From Argopecten irradians (lineage: Eukaryota > Mollusca > Bivalvia > Pectinida > Pectinidae): a DNA stretch of 64,000 nucleotides. Both the position numbers and the translations under genes were made by a program. A model generated the notes under the pieces. The model was given only the letters and a program-made list of their open reading frames with translations, searched no databases and was not told the DNA's origin. Positions 24,636-56,201 of this stretch are shown piece after piece; the first letter of the stretch is position 1, and each line of letters opens with the position of its first letter. Location of the stretch: positions 60,605,467 to 60,669,466 of the forward strand of contig NC_091134.1 of assembly GCF_041381155.1 (NCBI RefSeq). The letters are read 5' to 3'.

Positions 24636-26040
24636 GATTAATTTTGTTCAAACTTGGTCAATTAGTGTAACATATGGATCACATGCTTCAATAAAAATCA
24701 CCTTGGATACATAATGGGGGTACAATGGGGTTGTATGGTCTGAAATAAAAGCCATTTTGATTAGTCATTGATTTACAGTTCTAGTAAGAACTGGTTTGTG
24801 GTAATGAAGTAATTAAAGATGTGGAATCTATACATTAATTCATTTTTGTTACAGTTATGTTGCCTCTGAGATAGTCCTGGTTCTGGTTATCTGACCCTCT
24901 ATAAATATTGCACCCTCAACAGAGTCTTAACCTTTTAAACTATATCCCAGGATCTTTGAGTGACAAGTTCTGGTTTTCAAAACTCAGTGTCTGATTCACA
25001 TATCAAGGATGATAAAAGGTTTGTTTTTATGTTGTTGGTTTGGTTGTTGATTGTTTAAGATATTTGCTCATAAATCATTCCTTTTGTATTATTCTAGATA
25101 CTACTTTAACAGTTTTATAATCACAGTTCATGTTTGTTATATCACCATCTTGGTGATATTCTCAAATCCTGGAAAGACTAAATAGCCTGTCAATATGAGA
25201 CTTTATATTTGGGAATCTACATGCATTAAACCATATACTCAAAGTATACATATATCTGTATATAGTAAGTAATATGTATTTGTATATAAACAGTGTTATC
25301 TGCCATTTGGATGGCTTAGTAAGGTTTGTACAAAAATGATTTTCATGTTATTTTGACAGCTTTTATTTGTTGGCTGTTTACAGATAGCTAAGGGAAAGCA
25401 TACTGCTTGTATAAAAACAGTGAGTGAGTGAGAATTTTAGATTGGGAGGTATGGAGTGGTGTAGCTGCAATATTGTAGCTCAAAAGACTTTTTGACAGAA
25501 AATGGTATCGTCTTTAGAGCTACAATTGGTGCCTATTACTGCTAATGGAGCAAAGTAATGATTATGCAAACCATTATAAAACGTTTGTTTGCATTTTTAT
25601 CGTACTTGTTTGATATCGCTTACCTACTAGGCAATAAAACTGAACCACATAAAATATCAAATTCTCATCGAGGCATTATTTTTTTTACATAATACATATA
25701 CGGCAAATCCACAAATTGTGAATTTGACGTCTTGTGAGCGGTACGGTAGATATTAAGAATGGTAGTTATGCTTGTTTTGGACAAAAATAATATGTAAATG
25801 CATGTATACGCATAAAATAATTTGAAACCTACAAAAAAAGTATAGAAAACTATGCCCGAGTGATTTTCGGAGGCAGTGCTCCACTACGACACATAGGGAC
25901 CAATTCGTACCCTGCCGAAAGGTATAGTAGGCCGGGTATGTATATTCGTTCTAGGAGTGGTGGTGTGGGACGTTTATGCTTACCTGTGGAAACCTTATAC
26001 ATGTATGTATACTATTGTCATTCTGTGATGAAATACTTTG
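24636..26040. other. Intergenic DNA, nothing recognised
   Basis: AT-rich sequence downstream of the ENPP-like gene. No ORF, RNA gene or element with clear ends was found. A more GC-balanced patch at about 25850-25990 has no recognisable coding or RNA signature. Confidence 0.5.
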
Positions 26041-26690
26041 ACTATCCCTTTATATTGTCTAGACACCACTGGATTTAGGTATCCAGCCAATATGGTCTAA
26101 ATTCCACTATCCCTTTATATTGTCTAGACACCACTGGATTTAGGTATCCAGCCAGTATGGTCTAAATTCCACTATCCCTTTATATTGTCTAGACACCACT
26201 GGATTTAGGTATCCAGCCAATACGGTCTAAATTCCACTATCCCTTTATATTGTCTAGACACCACTGGATTTAGGTATCCAGCCAATACGGTCTAAATTCC
26301 ACTATCCCTTTATATTGTCTAGACACCACTGGATTTAGGTATCCAGCCAATATGGTCTATATTCCACTATCCCTTTATATTGTCTAGACACCACTGGATT
26401 TAGGTATCCAGCCAATACGGTCTATATTCCACTATCCATTTATATTGTCTAGACACCACTGGATTTAGGTATCCAGCCAATACGGTCTAAATTCCACTAT
26501 CCCTTTATATTGTCTAGACACCACTGGATTTAGGTATCCAGCCAATATGGTCTATATTCCACTATCCCTTTATATTGTCTAGACACCACTGGATTTAGGT
26601 ATCCAGCCAATACGGTCTAAATTCCACTATCCCTTTATATTGTCTAGACACCACTGGATTTAGGTATCCAGCCAATATGGTCTAAATTCC
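26041..26690. repeat. Minisatellite, 65-bp unit, 10 copies
   Basis: Ten head-to-tail copies of a 65-bp unit beginning actatccctttatattgtct and containing ccactggatttaggtatcca. Copies differ by only one to three substitutions (such as aatatgg/aatacgg, ctaaatt/ctatatt), so the array is young or homogenised. It is intergenic and has no link to any exon in the window. Confidence 0.95.
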
Positions 26691-27780
26691 ACAACCTGAG
26701 CTAGAAAAATATACTCTGTTAGCTTTGTGTATGTAACATGTTTACTAACCACACTGACTTCTGTTGCATAGACACACACTTTACTGTCACATAAGATATA
26801 GACACAAAACTTCACTGTCACAAAATCTACAACCGTTGGTACCAAAATGACAATTACAAAACCATCATACAGCTATTTACTTACAAAAACTTCTACATAT
26901 ACATAGCTGTTACAAAGTTTACAAACCTATATGTTTCTGTCACAAGATATGTGTAAAAACTTCTATACAGACCTGCATATACCGGTAGCTACATACACAG
27001 GCTTAATGTATCGTTCATTGCTGCTGTTTCTGATATAAACCAAACCTCACCCTCTTCTTATTGGGGTTTGGCTAAAAGTAAAATAAAATTTATAGGTAAT
27101 TTGTTATAATTATATATATATATAAATATATATATAAAGAAAACCGCCGGATCTATCAAATCTGTTTATTAGCAATGTCATGGTTAAGCTTGAAATATTA
27201 ATTGGATTAATCCTTGAAACAATTCTAGAACATTGCAACAATATTTGTTTCAGTACATACGTTTTTACTACAATCAAATTCAATCCTGATACCTCTGATA
27301 TTCATTTCCAATTTACTGTAACATTCAGTTGTGGATTAAACCCTTTACTAAAAGTAAAGGCAACTTTTATCTATATTCTACAGAGATTTAATGTGTCAAT
27401 ATTGATTATTTTACATTTAATTACTTTTATCTACGCACATTCATTTACAATTGGATGATAAGTTTCCAACTTCATTAGCAGCACTAATGATCTGTACAAC
27501 AATAATAATTCTATATGTATTCTATGTAAATGAGAAATATAAGAATCTGTCTCTCTATCTATGTACATGCATTGTAATGTGGTATATTCTATGTGTAATA
27601 TTTGTGATATTTAACTAAATTTGTTAGATATAACATACAATGCATTTGTACCTAGCTTGAAGTTCTCACGTCAATATTGTTAATGGAAGTCAAAGATACA
27701 GGGGGAGAATTCATGGGAACCACATAAAATGTGTGTTAAGATGAGTTTCTTTTTAGACTGTCAATTAGACCACATATAGA
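26691..27780. other. Intergenic DNA, nothing recognised
   Basis: AT-rich sequence with short AT runs near 27110-27135. No gene, RNA or bounded element was identified. Confidence 0.5.
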
Positions 27781-27925
27781 GCTTTACATTCTGTCAATAA
27801 TATATTGCATGAATTTATAAAAATACCCCTATATAATATATATGTTTTTTATATAGTATATAGTTTTTTGGGTTTTTTTTTTATAAATATATTTATGTTA
27901 TATATTATTGACAGAACGTCAAGCT
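27781..27925. mobile_element. Palindromic MITE, copy 2
   Basis: Inverted ends agctttacattctgtcaata (27780 onward) and attgacagaacgtcaagct enclose an AT-rich palindromic middle with aaatacccctatata. It shares the ttctgtcaataata ends and inner motif with 18947-19097 but is more diverged. Confidence 0.78.
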
Positions 27926-28502
27926 AGACCATGGGTGCTTTTTAGGTCAAAGTGCTCTTTTGGGTCAAATAAATGTAGTGTAGGAGATATCTTATAGCAA
28001 AAGGATCATAAGACTTCCATGAAATTTATAATTGGCGTCGTTTTCTCTGAAAAGTATGACTTATGCTCACAGACGTCTGATTAATTCCTATATGTAAGGC
28101 CAAATAATCCTGTTATATGCTCATTCAGAAGAACTAGAAATCCATCTATTAATCTCTCTGAAAACGATGTTATTTACATAGTATGAATGTATACATGTAC
28201 ATAATTAGATAGTACCAGTAATATCATAAGTAGATGGTAAAAAGTACCCTGTAGGAGTCTGTAATTAGGTCTACTAAAAGTATATATGACCACAGCTTGT
28301 CTGATAACATACAATATTTACCAGCAGAATCATGATGGTTATACACTTAGTATTCCTTATACCCATGTACCTGTAGTACCTGTACTGATTAAATGTGTGC
28401 AAGATGAAGACATACCATACCTTGTAAAATTTCTTTATGTATTCAGTACTACTTCTGCTTCTAATAATTTCTTGTACCAGTCAAAAGGTTTAGATAATCT
28501 GA

Positions 28503-28655
28503 CACATTACCACTAGCCCTTGACCATGAGTAGCGAGTTTGAAATCCGTGTGGGGCAGTTGCCATGTCAGGTGTTGACAATAGGTTGGTGGCTTTTCTCT
28601 ACCTCCTAAACCTGGCACATTCTTAAATGGCCCCGACGGTTAATAGAAAGTAAAA
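28503..28655 (+). mobile_element. Degenerate SINE copy
   Basis: Matches the body of the SINE at 14068-14300: gtgtggggcagttgcca, ttggtggcttttctc, acctggcacattctta and cggttaatagaaagtaaaac. The tRNA-like head is worn and both boxes are weak. Confidence 0.75.
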
Positions 28656-28910
28656 CCTTTTCAAGCGTATATATACTCTTATGTCACCTATTACATCAAG
28701 GTTAAAGGTTAAATAGAAGTGAAAGGTTAAATAGAAGTGAAATCTATATTATTTGTTTATCCAGTCCATGAGATGTTTTTTACAAAACTTATAAAATTCA
28801 ATTCAATTAAACAAAGAGTCACTGAACAACTGTAAAGGTTATTGGCTCAACGGTCAAACTTGTGTATCATTTTGCTAATGCTATTTCAATTAAACAAATG
28901 CAGCCACAGT

Positions 28911-29125
28911 TGCTGAGTTTTTAAGATTACCGACATATTACCACAGGCCATCCACCTCTGGGTTGCAAGTTGGAACCCCATGTGGGGCAGTTGCCAGGTA
29001 CTGACTGCTTGTCAGTGATTTCTCTCCAAGTACTCCGGCTTTCCCCCCACTAACAAACATGGAACATCCTTATATGACCCTGGCTGTTAATAGGATGTAA
29101 AGCTAATAAAACCAAACCACCAATT
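28911..29125 (+). mobile_element. Degenerate SINE copy
   Basis: Same family as 14068-14300: catgtggggcagttgccagg, ctccaagtactccggctttc and atgaccctggctgttaatag. It ends in an A-rich tail near 29115. The A box is degraded. Less than 300 bp from the previous copy and in the same orientation, but the intervening DNA is unrelated. Confidence 0.8.
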
Positions 29126-29204
29126 AAACTAAGAGCTAATTAATCTGGAGTCAAGGGAACTGGGTTCAAGGTCAAGGTCATTTTTCATCCTTTTCTACAA
29201 TGAT

Positions 29205-29222
29205 TCCCCCCCCCCCCCCCTT
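29205..29222. repeat. Poly-C tract
   Basis: A run of about 14 Cs followed by Ts. A similar C run is at about 56245-56257. Such runs are prone to sequencing length error. Confidence 0.85.
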
Positions 29223-29592
29223 TTAAATCAAGCAAGGAGTAAACTAACCAGAGTTCGATCTGGTACTGATATTATATTTCTATGTGAGGAAGGAAAGACT
29301 ATATTATACATCTTCTGTAGTTGTAGAATTATTGGTTGAATGACCTTAGTTATGGTTTGGTGAAAATGCAATGATTCTTAATGAAACTGCTATTTTTTTA
29401 TAATCACATATGATTTGACTTTTACATATAGTACATTTGTATTAAATATATATGTACAATTTTTATTGTAAAAGATTTGTTGTCACAAATAAATCTGTTC
29501 TATAATCCAAACTTTCCACTTCATTTTTAAAGCACAAGTAGAATCAGAAATCTTCCTAGTTAAAAGACTAGGATTGTCATTGTAGAACCAAC

Positions 29593-30133
29593 TACTGTGA
29601 AATCATTTATTTTCGTTGGGCTCAATTTTCGTGGATTCTAAAATTTTACAATTTCGTTGGCACTTAAATTCGTGGAGAAGACCTTACACATTACCGTTAA
29701 AATACACAGTCGACACTGTCACCTGTATTGTTTGATCTCTCAAGCGGAACTAAGCTCTACCACACAACACAGTTACAATTACAAGCTAGAGTCGGTACTC
29801 ATGCGCAGCCAGTGTTTTTACAGATGTTTCCAACAAACAATTATCATGTCACATTGATAGAGTCATGATATACTCAATCATTTGTTGGTACATGTAGATG
29901 AAGTCTATGAAATTCTGAAAACCATCTTTGTTTGAACAATATTTTCCAACTTTGAACTTGTCATGCTTGTCCCCGAAATAGACCTTATGTAGTGAGGTAA
30001 TAATCATCCTACAATGTATGAACGCATAAACTTACATGACATTGGTATAGGTATATATATATTTTCGTGGGGATGTAAATTCGTTGATTTTGGTCAAAAA
30101 ATGAAATCCACGAAAATTAATGATTTCACAGTA
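29593..30133. mobile_element. Non-autonomous DNA transposon with terminal inverted repeats
   Basis: The left end tactgtgaaatcatttattt is mirrored by the right end aaattaatgatttcacagta. Inside both ends, ttttcgtggatt/aatccacgaaaatt extends the inverted repeat to over 40 bp. At about 541 bp it has no transposase ORF. The ends match a TIR pattern common in bivalve genomes (recollection, not a search). Confidence 0.8.
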
Positions 30134-30222
30134 CTATAAAAGTGGAAATATTTGCGGCATGGAAACTTTCACTTCTTTCTCTTTATTCCAATCTTGGATA
30201 ATACACCCGCAAACATATTCAA

Positions 30223-30420
30223 ACAGAAGATGGCTGTTCCATCTTTGACGATAATGAATTCATTATACAACATTTCTTGGGATTTCATCATAAAGTTGTT
30301 ATCGAATGTAAGTATAAGCAATGAACATATTTTAGTTGGCATTCATAGCCAATATAAATGCCAACTGGACAGAGGAAAATTCAACATGAAATACTAACAC
30401 GCTTTGAGGAATTTGCCTCT
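30223..30420. repeat. Dispersed repeat with internal palindrome, copy B
   Basis: The reverse complement of 2500-2700 aligns here: atggctgttccatc, ttgggatttcat, agttggcattcatagcc, aatgccaactgg and aaaattcaacatgaaa. A further inverted stretch (ctgtccagttg, tggcttttaatgcca) continues to about 30460. The family is unknown. Confidence 0.65.
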
Positions 30421-30460
30421 GTCCAGTTGACTTCATATTGGCTTTTAATGCCAAATGGAA

Positions 30461-33400
30461 GACTTTCTATGGTAAATAGATGCATAGTGCAAAAGTTGGC
30501 ACACCACTTACTGTTAAATCTATGTGATCAGAATGCTACCCTATACCGGGGTATATAGGCCCATAATAACAAAATCAATTAGGAATTCTCTATTAAGTTC
30601 TTTTTAATGAATATGACATTTGTAATATACAATAATACAATTTATCAAAATATGCAAAACAAGTATTTATTTCCATGATTCTTTCAAACACATTCATACA
30701 ACCTCTAATCAAACAGTGCCAGTATCACATGGCGAAGACTTTTGTTCATAATCTAAGTGAAAGTATACTTGTGACATTCCCACGAATTTATGAAACAATG
30801 CTTCTTGGGTGTGTCATAAAAAGGTAGAAGTTCCTAAATATAATTTCAATTAGGCTTTAGAGTAAATGCATATCATCGATTAATCATACCAACATTATAT
30901 ACAATTTATATAATCACAGATCCTATGTGAATATTGACATGTAGATCCCTCAATTTTGTAACTAACTTCTAATATCACAAGACTTGAGAAATACTTTTAT
31001 ACTGTAACAATTTTGTGTTCCAACACAAACCAATGTATACTGGAAACAAGATATAGGATAGACCCATTGATGTAGGACAATGGGATACAAACAGTTCATG
31101 CTGGAATGTTGGAACAGCAATAAACATAGGCTTTTACTACTATGTTTTTGGATCAAACATCTTTAAAAATAAGAATTTATATTTCACCAAAGTTATCATC
31201 ATCTAACAAGTACTCTTACCAGACAATCAAAATATAATAATTTAAACCCAACTCTTATCTTTATACAAAGTGTTTTAAATTTGGTAATCATAGAAGAACC
31301 ATAATGATGGTGTAATTATCTAGTGTCTATAAAATTGTGATGATAACTCTAGCATTGTGTTTACCTCAATATCCCAGTCTCCATTTCTAGGGTCTAAATC
31401 CAGGTTGACACAACAATAATCTTAACACTGGTTAATTATTCCCTTTTCAAACTTTCACCTATGTCTTGTGGCCATGGTTACTGATAACTCCTGTGATGAT
31501 AAGTTGACCCTTGTATCCTTCTGTCAAAATCCTAAAATGGTTATCCCCCTTGTACCTATATATCTTATGACCAAATCCCTCTTAATAGTTTAGTCAAATA
31601 ATGATAAATTTTGAGTATGGTATTAGACCAAACAAAACCTGAAGCAGTTGAGCAGACTAGATATCATCCCAACAATAGCAGACTGTTTGAGTACAGCCTT
31701 GTTGAGGCTATGGCTACCGTGTTATAAAGCTGTTATGTAATTAAAATTGGATAAAGCATAACAAGTAATAATTACAATAATCACACAAATTCTAAACTAA
31801 TATAAAATTGATTTTAGAATGCACCTGAAACCTGTAGTATATTTTGGACTCAAAATTATTATGCACCAGAACGCCTAAAAGTTTCCATTGTTCTATATAC
31901 TAGGACATATTTTTACACAGCTTGGGCTAAAACACATTCACTATGGTGTAATATAAGTCTTATCCATATACAACAAGTTAAAGGGTGAACAGCCTACAAA
32001 CTGACACATAATAATGGACTATATGGCACACAAGAAAACTTAGATGTATATTTAAATGTATAATGCCCCTCATTATTGAGATATAGTGAGAAAAAAAATA
32101 AACACCTTGCATGGATAAAGTACATACCAGGAGATGAAAACTAACATGAAACATATAAATGAATTGAACCCAAAGATCTTTATAGAGTACATTGTATAAC
32201 AATGTCAATAAGGTATAATGATGGCAATACAGGGTATCAAATGACAATTTTTTTGTTTACAACAAGCACTGTGTGCCACGACAATTATGATCTTACTTCA
32301 AAATCAAAGTCTCTCTTCAAAATATGTAGAAAATTGAAAATGTTATGAAATAAATAATTCCTATGAACACATAAACTGATAGTACAAATACAGTAACACC
32401 AATTGGTATAAAACGTGTGTGACATAATTGTCAGAACAATAAGATGTTTGGTCGGGGAAGGTATATTCTTACAAATAAAACTCATTTCAAATTCAACACA
32501 AATCTTAAACAACAATGTTATTCTCATTAATAACAGAGTAAGTCATACATGATGAGTGACACAAGGTGAAGCAAAATCTCATACTTAATTTTCTATTGAG
32601 TATAAAAACAAGATCTGTGTAAACCATAAAAAAGTCTACCAATAAATCTATACTACTACTTTATTGAGCAAGTGAAAAACGTAGAATAAAACGCTCTACA
32701 TTACATATGGTAAATGTCCATCAATTCTCATATTAACTGTGATATACAAAGGTTACCTAAATTTTGTATTGTTATAATTATTATGTTATTAAATGAACTC
32801 CATTGTTATTAATTATTTTAATATTTTTTTAATTGACTGACCAGAATAATAACCCGTATACAATAGTGCACCATTAAGAATACATGTCAAAAATAAGAAC
32901 AGAATATTTTGGAGGATTACAATGTTATGTGTAATATACACAAGTGAAAAAGTATCTTGAATAGACCAAGAATTTGTGGATCAGATAATCTTTGTTAATT
33001 ATCTAGAATATACCGTATTTAACCTAAAGAGGACGCAGGGCACAGGTAACTGGTGATGAGGGCGCCCTTTTTAAGTTAATTATCTTAAGATATCCGAAAC
33101 AGACTATATACCAAAAGCTTTGCTGCTAGACAGTCATCACTTCAAAGGGAACTGCCACAAACTTTGAAATGGACTATAGTTGGTTTACCCATGAAAATCC
33201 TTTGATGTTTTCTAGCATGTTGACCCGGATGTCTAGACAGGATACTGGCACACGCACCCCAAGGACATCAATCAGTGAAAGGGAACATGTCAACCTGTCA
33301 GCTGTCAGGATGAAAAGCTAGGAGAATAAGTTTAAACTGGATGTAATTAAGTTCGCTAAAGAAAATGGTAATAGCAGATATCATTAAAAAAAATGCGAAA

Positions 33401-34174
33401 TCACAAATGCGTTAGATGGCACAGAAGACAATTTATTCATGGCCCAATCAGAACCAGCATCTGAATGTTTATGTTGCTCAAGCAGTTGAAAACACCAGCA
33501 TAGATGTGCACAATGTTAACAATGAGCTTATATCTGAAAGCAACGACTCTAACTGTGATATGGATGATATGGTTGACGACTACTACGACTGTGCCAGTCC
33601 AGGTCATTGACATTTATTCTGTAAATTGGATAGGAAATAAAAATCTAGAGAAAGGTGAAGTACATTGTTTATTTGTGATACTAGCTGGACACTGCAGCAT
33701 TTCATTACTTTTTTTTAAGAAAAAAAGACAGGGGTACCTTTATTACAGCACTTTAGGTCTAATACAGTACTATTTTTTCTGGTTTTTTAAGTAAAACAGA
33801 TACATGTTACAAATTAAATGAATTTGGATACCCTTTTCACATGCAATGTTTCATACCTAGGTTCGGATAAAACGCTTCAATGTAGTATGTGATCAAATCA
33901 CTGCACCAGAAAAAAATATTTACATCAGGAATATCACAAACACCATAATTAGGTTTTAATTCTTCTTAAGTTTTGCACAAATATGCAAGATATCTAAATT
34001 TCCTTATTGGACTTGCTCATCTGTTTTGGTTTTTGTTTGCCACAACTTCCAGTCTCACTTCTCCAAACAAGCTTTACTTCCACAGGATTAACAAAGAGAC
34101 TAGCAGTGTATACAAGTTGCAAATAAAGGTCAATTCTAAACAGAAGATTATATCCTCCAAACTTCATGGTAAAG
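30461..34174. other. Gene-free DNA downstream of CTP synthase
   Basis: 3.7 kb of AT-rich sequence. I see no credible ORF, RNA gene or bounded transposon. A fragment like one end of the gaccc-type MITE (taccgtatttaacctaaaga) starts at about 33012. On the minus strand possible AATAAA poly(A) signals for the CTP synthase transcript occur near 33610 and 33740; none could be chosen firmly. Confidence 0.5.
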
Positions 34175-52566
<18,392 letters not shown>

Positions 52567-52615
52567 GCTGTCGCCCACTGCTTTCCTGATAAGGCTCGCC
52601 AGTGTGTTATAGCAA

Positions 52616-54433
52616 TCTACAGGAATAGGAACTCAATATGATATAGTATAGAACTTTCCTTAGTGTATGAAAACAATAATATTGTTAGATAGAGCAGTAG
52701 GTTTCATATAAACATTGTATGTAAACAATTAGGAATCATAGGAACAATACAGCTAAAGTGTTCCGAGTTGCTAATATATGCAGTTTTGCAATGTTTGATT
52801 ATCATCTATGTCAGTCACACCTGTATACTTCACCAGTCATATGTAAATCAAACTCTTGGTAGACATGCATTGGCTCATGACCAGCTCTCATTACTAAAAT
52901 GTTATTGGATAGAAGTAGCGATTCAGACACATAAAGATAAAGGAAAATTAAATGAAATCAGTCCAACCCATTGCATGTACAGTTTAAAATTTACATGTGT
53001 ATCCCAAAAGAAAAATTATAGTCCAATACCCCCTTCACCTCCAAACCCCACAAGTTGCTAATTATATAATTATAAGGCTAAAGAGGAAAATCCTGAACTT
53101 AGAAGTATGTGTTTGCATATAATGTGCCAGCTGACTTCATACAATTGCATTATGAATTATAAATAATTATGACTCAGAATGCCTGGGTAACGTATTTGGC
53201 ATATGCATGAGGTTTAAATTACAAAATATATACATATGGTACATTGTATACCGTTTATTAATATTGTACATGTGCATATGTACACTGGCTATTTGTAATT
53301 AAGGCCATTGCCATTAATATAAAACATCAATTTAAAATCCAAATCCAGTATTAAAACACCAAATAATAAATAATAGACAGATGCTATACAATAATTTGTA
53401 TGTAGTCTCCCTAATATATAATTCTGGCTTGATGTATTGGTCATATAAGGTAGGTTCTCACACAACAGTCAGTGAGACAATTATCATTTTGGTGGACACA
53501 AAAGTTGTCAGGTATATAGCATCTAGAGTTTATTGTTATTGACATGCAAATAAAATCATCATAACTAAAAAAAAATATGCATAGCATAGCATGCTATAAT
53601 TTTTATTACATTGTTTATCAGTAAATTTACATGTTGCTATCCTTTTGAAATGACTATCTTGGTGTTAATTAATCCTCAACACTAATTTATGCAAAGAATT
53701 ATACCTTATATTAGCATAGACCATTTAGTGTAATCTGGCCAGACACAAGGCTTAAGCTAGCTTGTCGTACATTCTGAATGGCACCTATCTGTCACCGCAA
53801 TTTATGTAGGATTTGGCAAGTCCAAATAACTGATTTTCAAATCATGATGAGTCCCCAGCTAGTACTAACAATATACAGGGTTCTCAAAATTTCGGTCACA
53901 CATGCACACTCCTCTAGGCGAGTCCTGCAAATCATGATCATTGTGTCAAAATGTCTAACATATGCATGGTGCAAAGGTCAATGTAAACTAGGCTACATAA
54001 AGATGTAGTTATAATACTACTAATACTACTAAGTTTACTAGGCCTACTGTAGGCCTGGCCTACAATAACTTGAATAAGACTATAGATCTACAATATTATA
54101 ATTTTCACATGTTATAATTTTTCAACAAAGAATAAATGTAAATGCCAAACCAACTGGTTTATGTATACACAATATATGTTAAACGGATGTAATAAATCGG
54201 AACCATCATGAAATTCATCGTGCTACATGTTTTAACAGCTGATCGCAAAAACTGCTAACCACGTGCCTGTCTATTTTTCTCCTGTGAACTTTGAATGATT
54301 AATCTGATAATTTCAATTCCGATTTCTGCAACAGAAAACAGAATCTAATTTGGTAAATATAGTTATACCACGCGACAAACATTAATTAGATTTTATAGAG
54401 GTTTTCTTGCTTTTTATGGAGAAAAAATCTTAC
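52616..54433. other. CTPS intron 1, nothing recognised
   Basis: 1.8 kb of AT-rich sequence. No repeat array, element with clear ends or ORF of note. Confidence 0.5.
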
Positions 54434-54480
54434 CTCGACCAGTAGGTTAAATTGTTTATTCTCCGTTTGTGATATGGCGC
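54434..54480 (-). other. CTPS1: Probable non-coding first exon of CTPS (5' limit unknown)
   Basis: On the minus strand the stretch ends CTACTGGTCGAG followed by a good donor, GTAAGATTTT. It is GC-richer than its surroundings, as expected at a promoter. It would splice to 52615. The start of transcription cannot be placed; the end given is a guess. RNA data are needed to confirm it. Confidence 0.5.
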
Positions 54481-54575
54481 GGTTCTGGTGATAAAGTCCG
54501 AGGCAATCCGAAGTAAGAAGGGTAAATGCCATTCCGGATGACTGATTCCGGAAAAAATAAACAGTTCATATGTCT

Positions 54576-55211
54576 TCTAAGGTAGCAGTGTACAGTAAGA
54601 CCGAATGGCCATAGGTAAGATTTTTATTAAGCAGAAAGCCCCTGTTTTATTATATGCATTAAAAAATATGTATATATCCTAAAATTGGTGAATTCAATCT
54701 AAAGAATTATATGCAGGCTTCACATTTGCATAAAGAAATTCCCCAAAATGGGTTCGAGATTAATGGTTTAGAGGGTGTCCGAATGTGCGTCTCGGATGGA
54801 AAAACTCTAAGTACTGTAGCCGGGGTACGAGGTAAGATTGCTCAAAAGTTTAATGATATACCTATGTCGAAATAGGCTCAGTTCCGCTATCACGGCAGGG
54901 ATGCTTGGTTTTAAACTATGTCCAAGAAAAAAAATATTCCTAGAGGGGGTGTAATTTTGGGTTGAAAATCCTAATTTTTAGCATTTAAAAAAAAAATTTG
55001 GTTACCATGGTTTTTACAGGCTCACAAAACCACAAAAAGCAGACCTGTCCAAAAATGAACTCTGCATAACAATTGCAAATGTTGTGTAGATTAAAAATAT
55101 ATATACTTTTATATAGATGCCATTTAAGGTTAAAAAGCTGTGTGTACATATTTAAAGCCTGCACTTTATTTTGCTGAATTTTTCAAATCTACTATACACT
55201 GCCACCTAAGG
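54576..55211. mobile_element. Putative non-autonomous DNA transposon upstream of CTPS
   Basis: The left end ctaaggtagcagtgtacagt and the right end ctactatacactgccaccta then aggctacc are imperfect inverted repeats about 23 bp long. At 636 bp the interior has no ORF. It lies about 100 bp beyond the probable CTPS first exon, so it could overlap the promoter. Confidence 0.5.
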
Positions 55212-56020
55212 CTACCTGTCCATTTTTATATAATATTGATTAAAATAAATATGAAATAAAAAAAAAAAGCCTTACAAAAAATAAAAAGTAAGAGAATCCT
55301 GAAAATAATTTCATGGTACAATGAAAGTAGTTTTTGAGTAAATTTACCATGGTCATTATATGTACCTCTATTTAAAATAATTAAATAATTTGAATTTAGT
55401 AAATAGTTTTCATTGCAATTTTGTTAATTTCTCAATACATTATTAACTATAATGCCACTAATGATATTCTTCTAATCTGTTGAGCTTAGTATATTAGACA
55501 ACAGCATCACCTGAAGACCTGCAAAAGCTCTCAGGAAATCAGATTTGATCTACTATTTTCTTTAACATTTTTTTTTACATGTATATGATTTTGGAGTGTT
55601 GAAAATAAAGCCATTACCTCAGCATAATCAACTTAATCTTAATCAACATTATCTCTAGTACCTTGAAGTTTGATGGTGCCCAAACCATCTGGGTATTCAT
55701 TCATCCCACCTCTTAAATCCGACACATCCTGCAACGAATCTGGCTGGTAATGGTTAACAACCTCAAGGTTAATCATTAATTGATGGCCAGATTAATTGGA
55801 AGAAGAAATGTTCATAATGTAGAGCAGTACTTTATACTGAGCTGAATACAATAAGGTAGCTTTTATGTATGTCAAAGTGGTTAGAGTAGTACCCGACAAA
55901 TATACCCGACATTTGTCGAGAGTTGAAGACCAAGGTTCAAGTCCCAGGCATGTTATACTGGTAATCAACAGGTAGATTATTATCAACAGCTAGATCATGA
56001 TATGAACATTTTTTCAGTTT
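55212..56020. other. Intergenic DNA with a tRNA-like SINE head at about 55877-55950
   Basis: Mostly featureless. At about 55877-55950 a stretch has a weak A box (gtcaaagtggttag) and a B box (ggttcaagtcc) at the usual spacing, so it is probably a worn SINE head. No acceptor stem pairs, so it is not called a tRNA gene. Confidence 0.45.
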
Positions 56021-56201
56021 TACCATATTCGACCCAATAAGCGCCCATGTCCCTATAAGCGCCCTCCTCATTTTTGAGGCCTTTATTCCAATTGCCCGAC
56101 CAAAGCCACACAAAACTGTATAGATTTGCAATAATTTCGTCTTATTAGCACTTTTTCAATTTTTTTAAATGCCCTGGGTGCTTATTGGGTCGAATACGGT
56201 A
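56021..56201. mobile_element. MITE with gaccc-type terminal inverted repeats
   Basis: The left end taccatattcgacccaataa then gcgccc and the right end ttattgggtcgaatacggta are nearly perfect inverted repeats over 26 bp, in a 181-bp element. It is the clearest member of the group that includes 22272-22534. Confidence 0.85.

Noticed and set aside
25860-26078. Frame with GC-richer start near 25850
   Set aside because: It runs into the 65-bp minisatellite and has no recognisable domain.
27180-27458. 92-codon plus-strand frame
   Set aside because: AT-rich, hydrophobic by composition, no motif and no supporting context.
33416-33610. 64-codon acidic plus-strand frame ending DDYYDCASPGH
   Set aside because: Isolated, with no homologous motif recognised and no splice or promoter context; length is within chance expectation.
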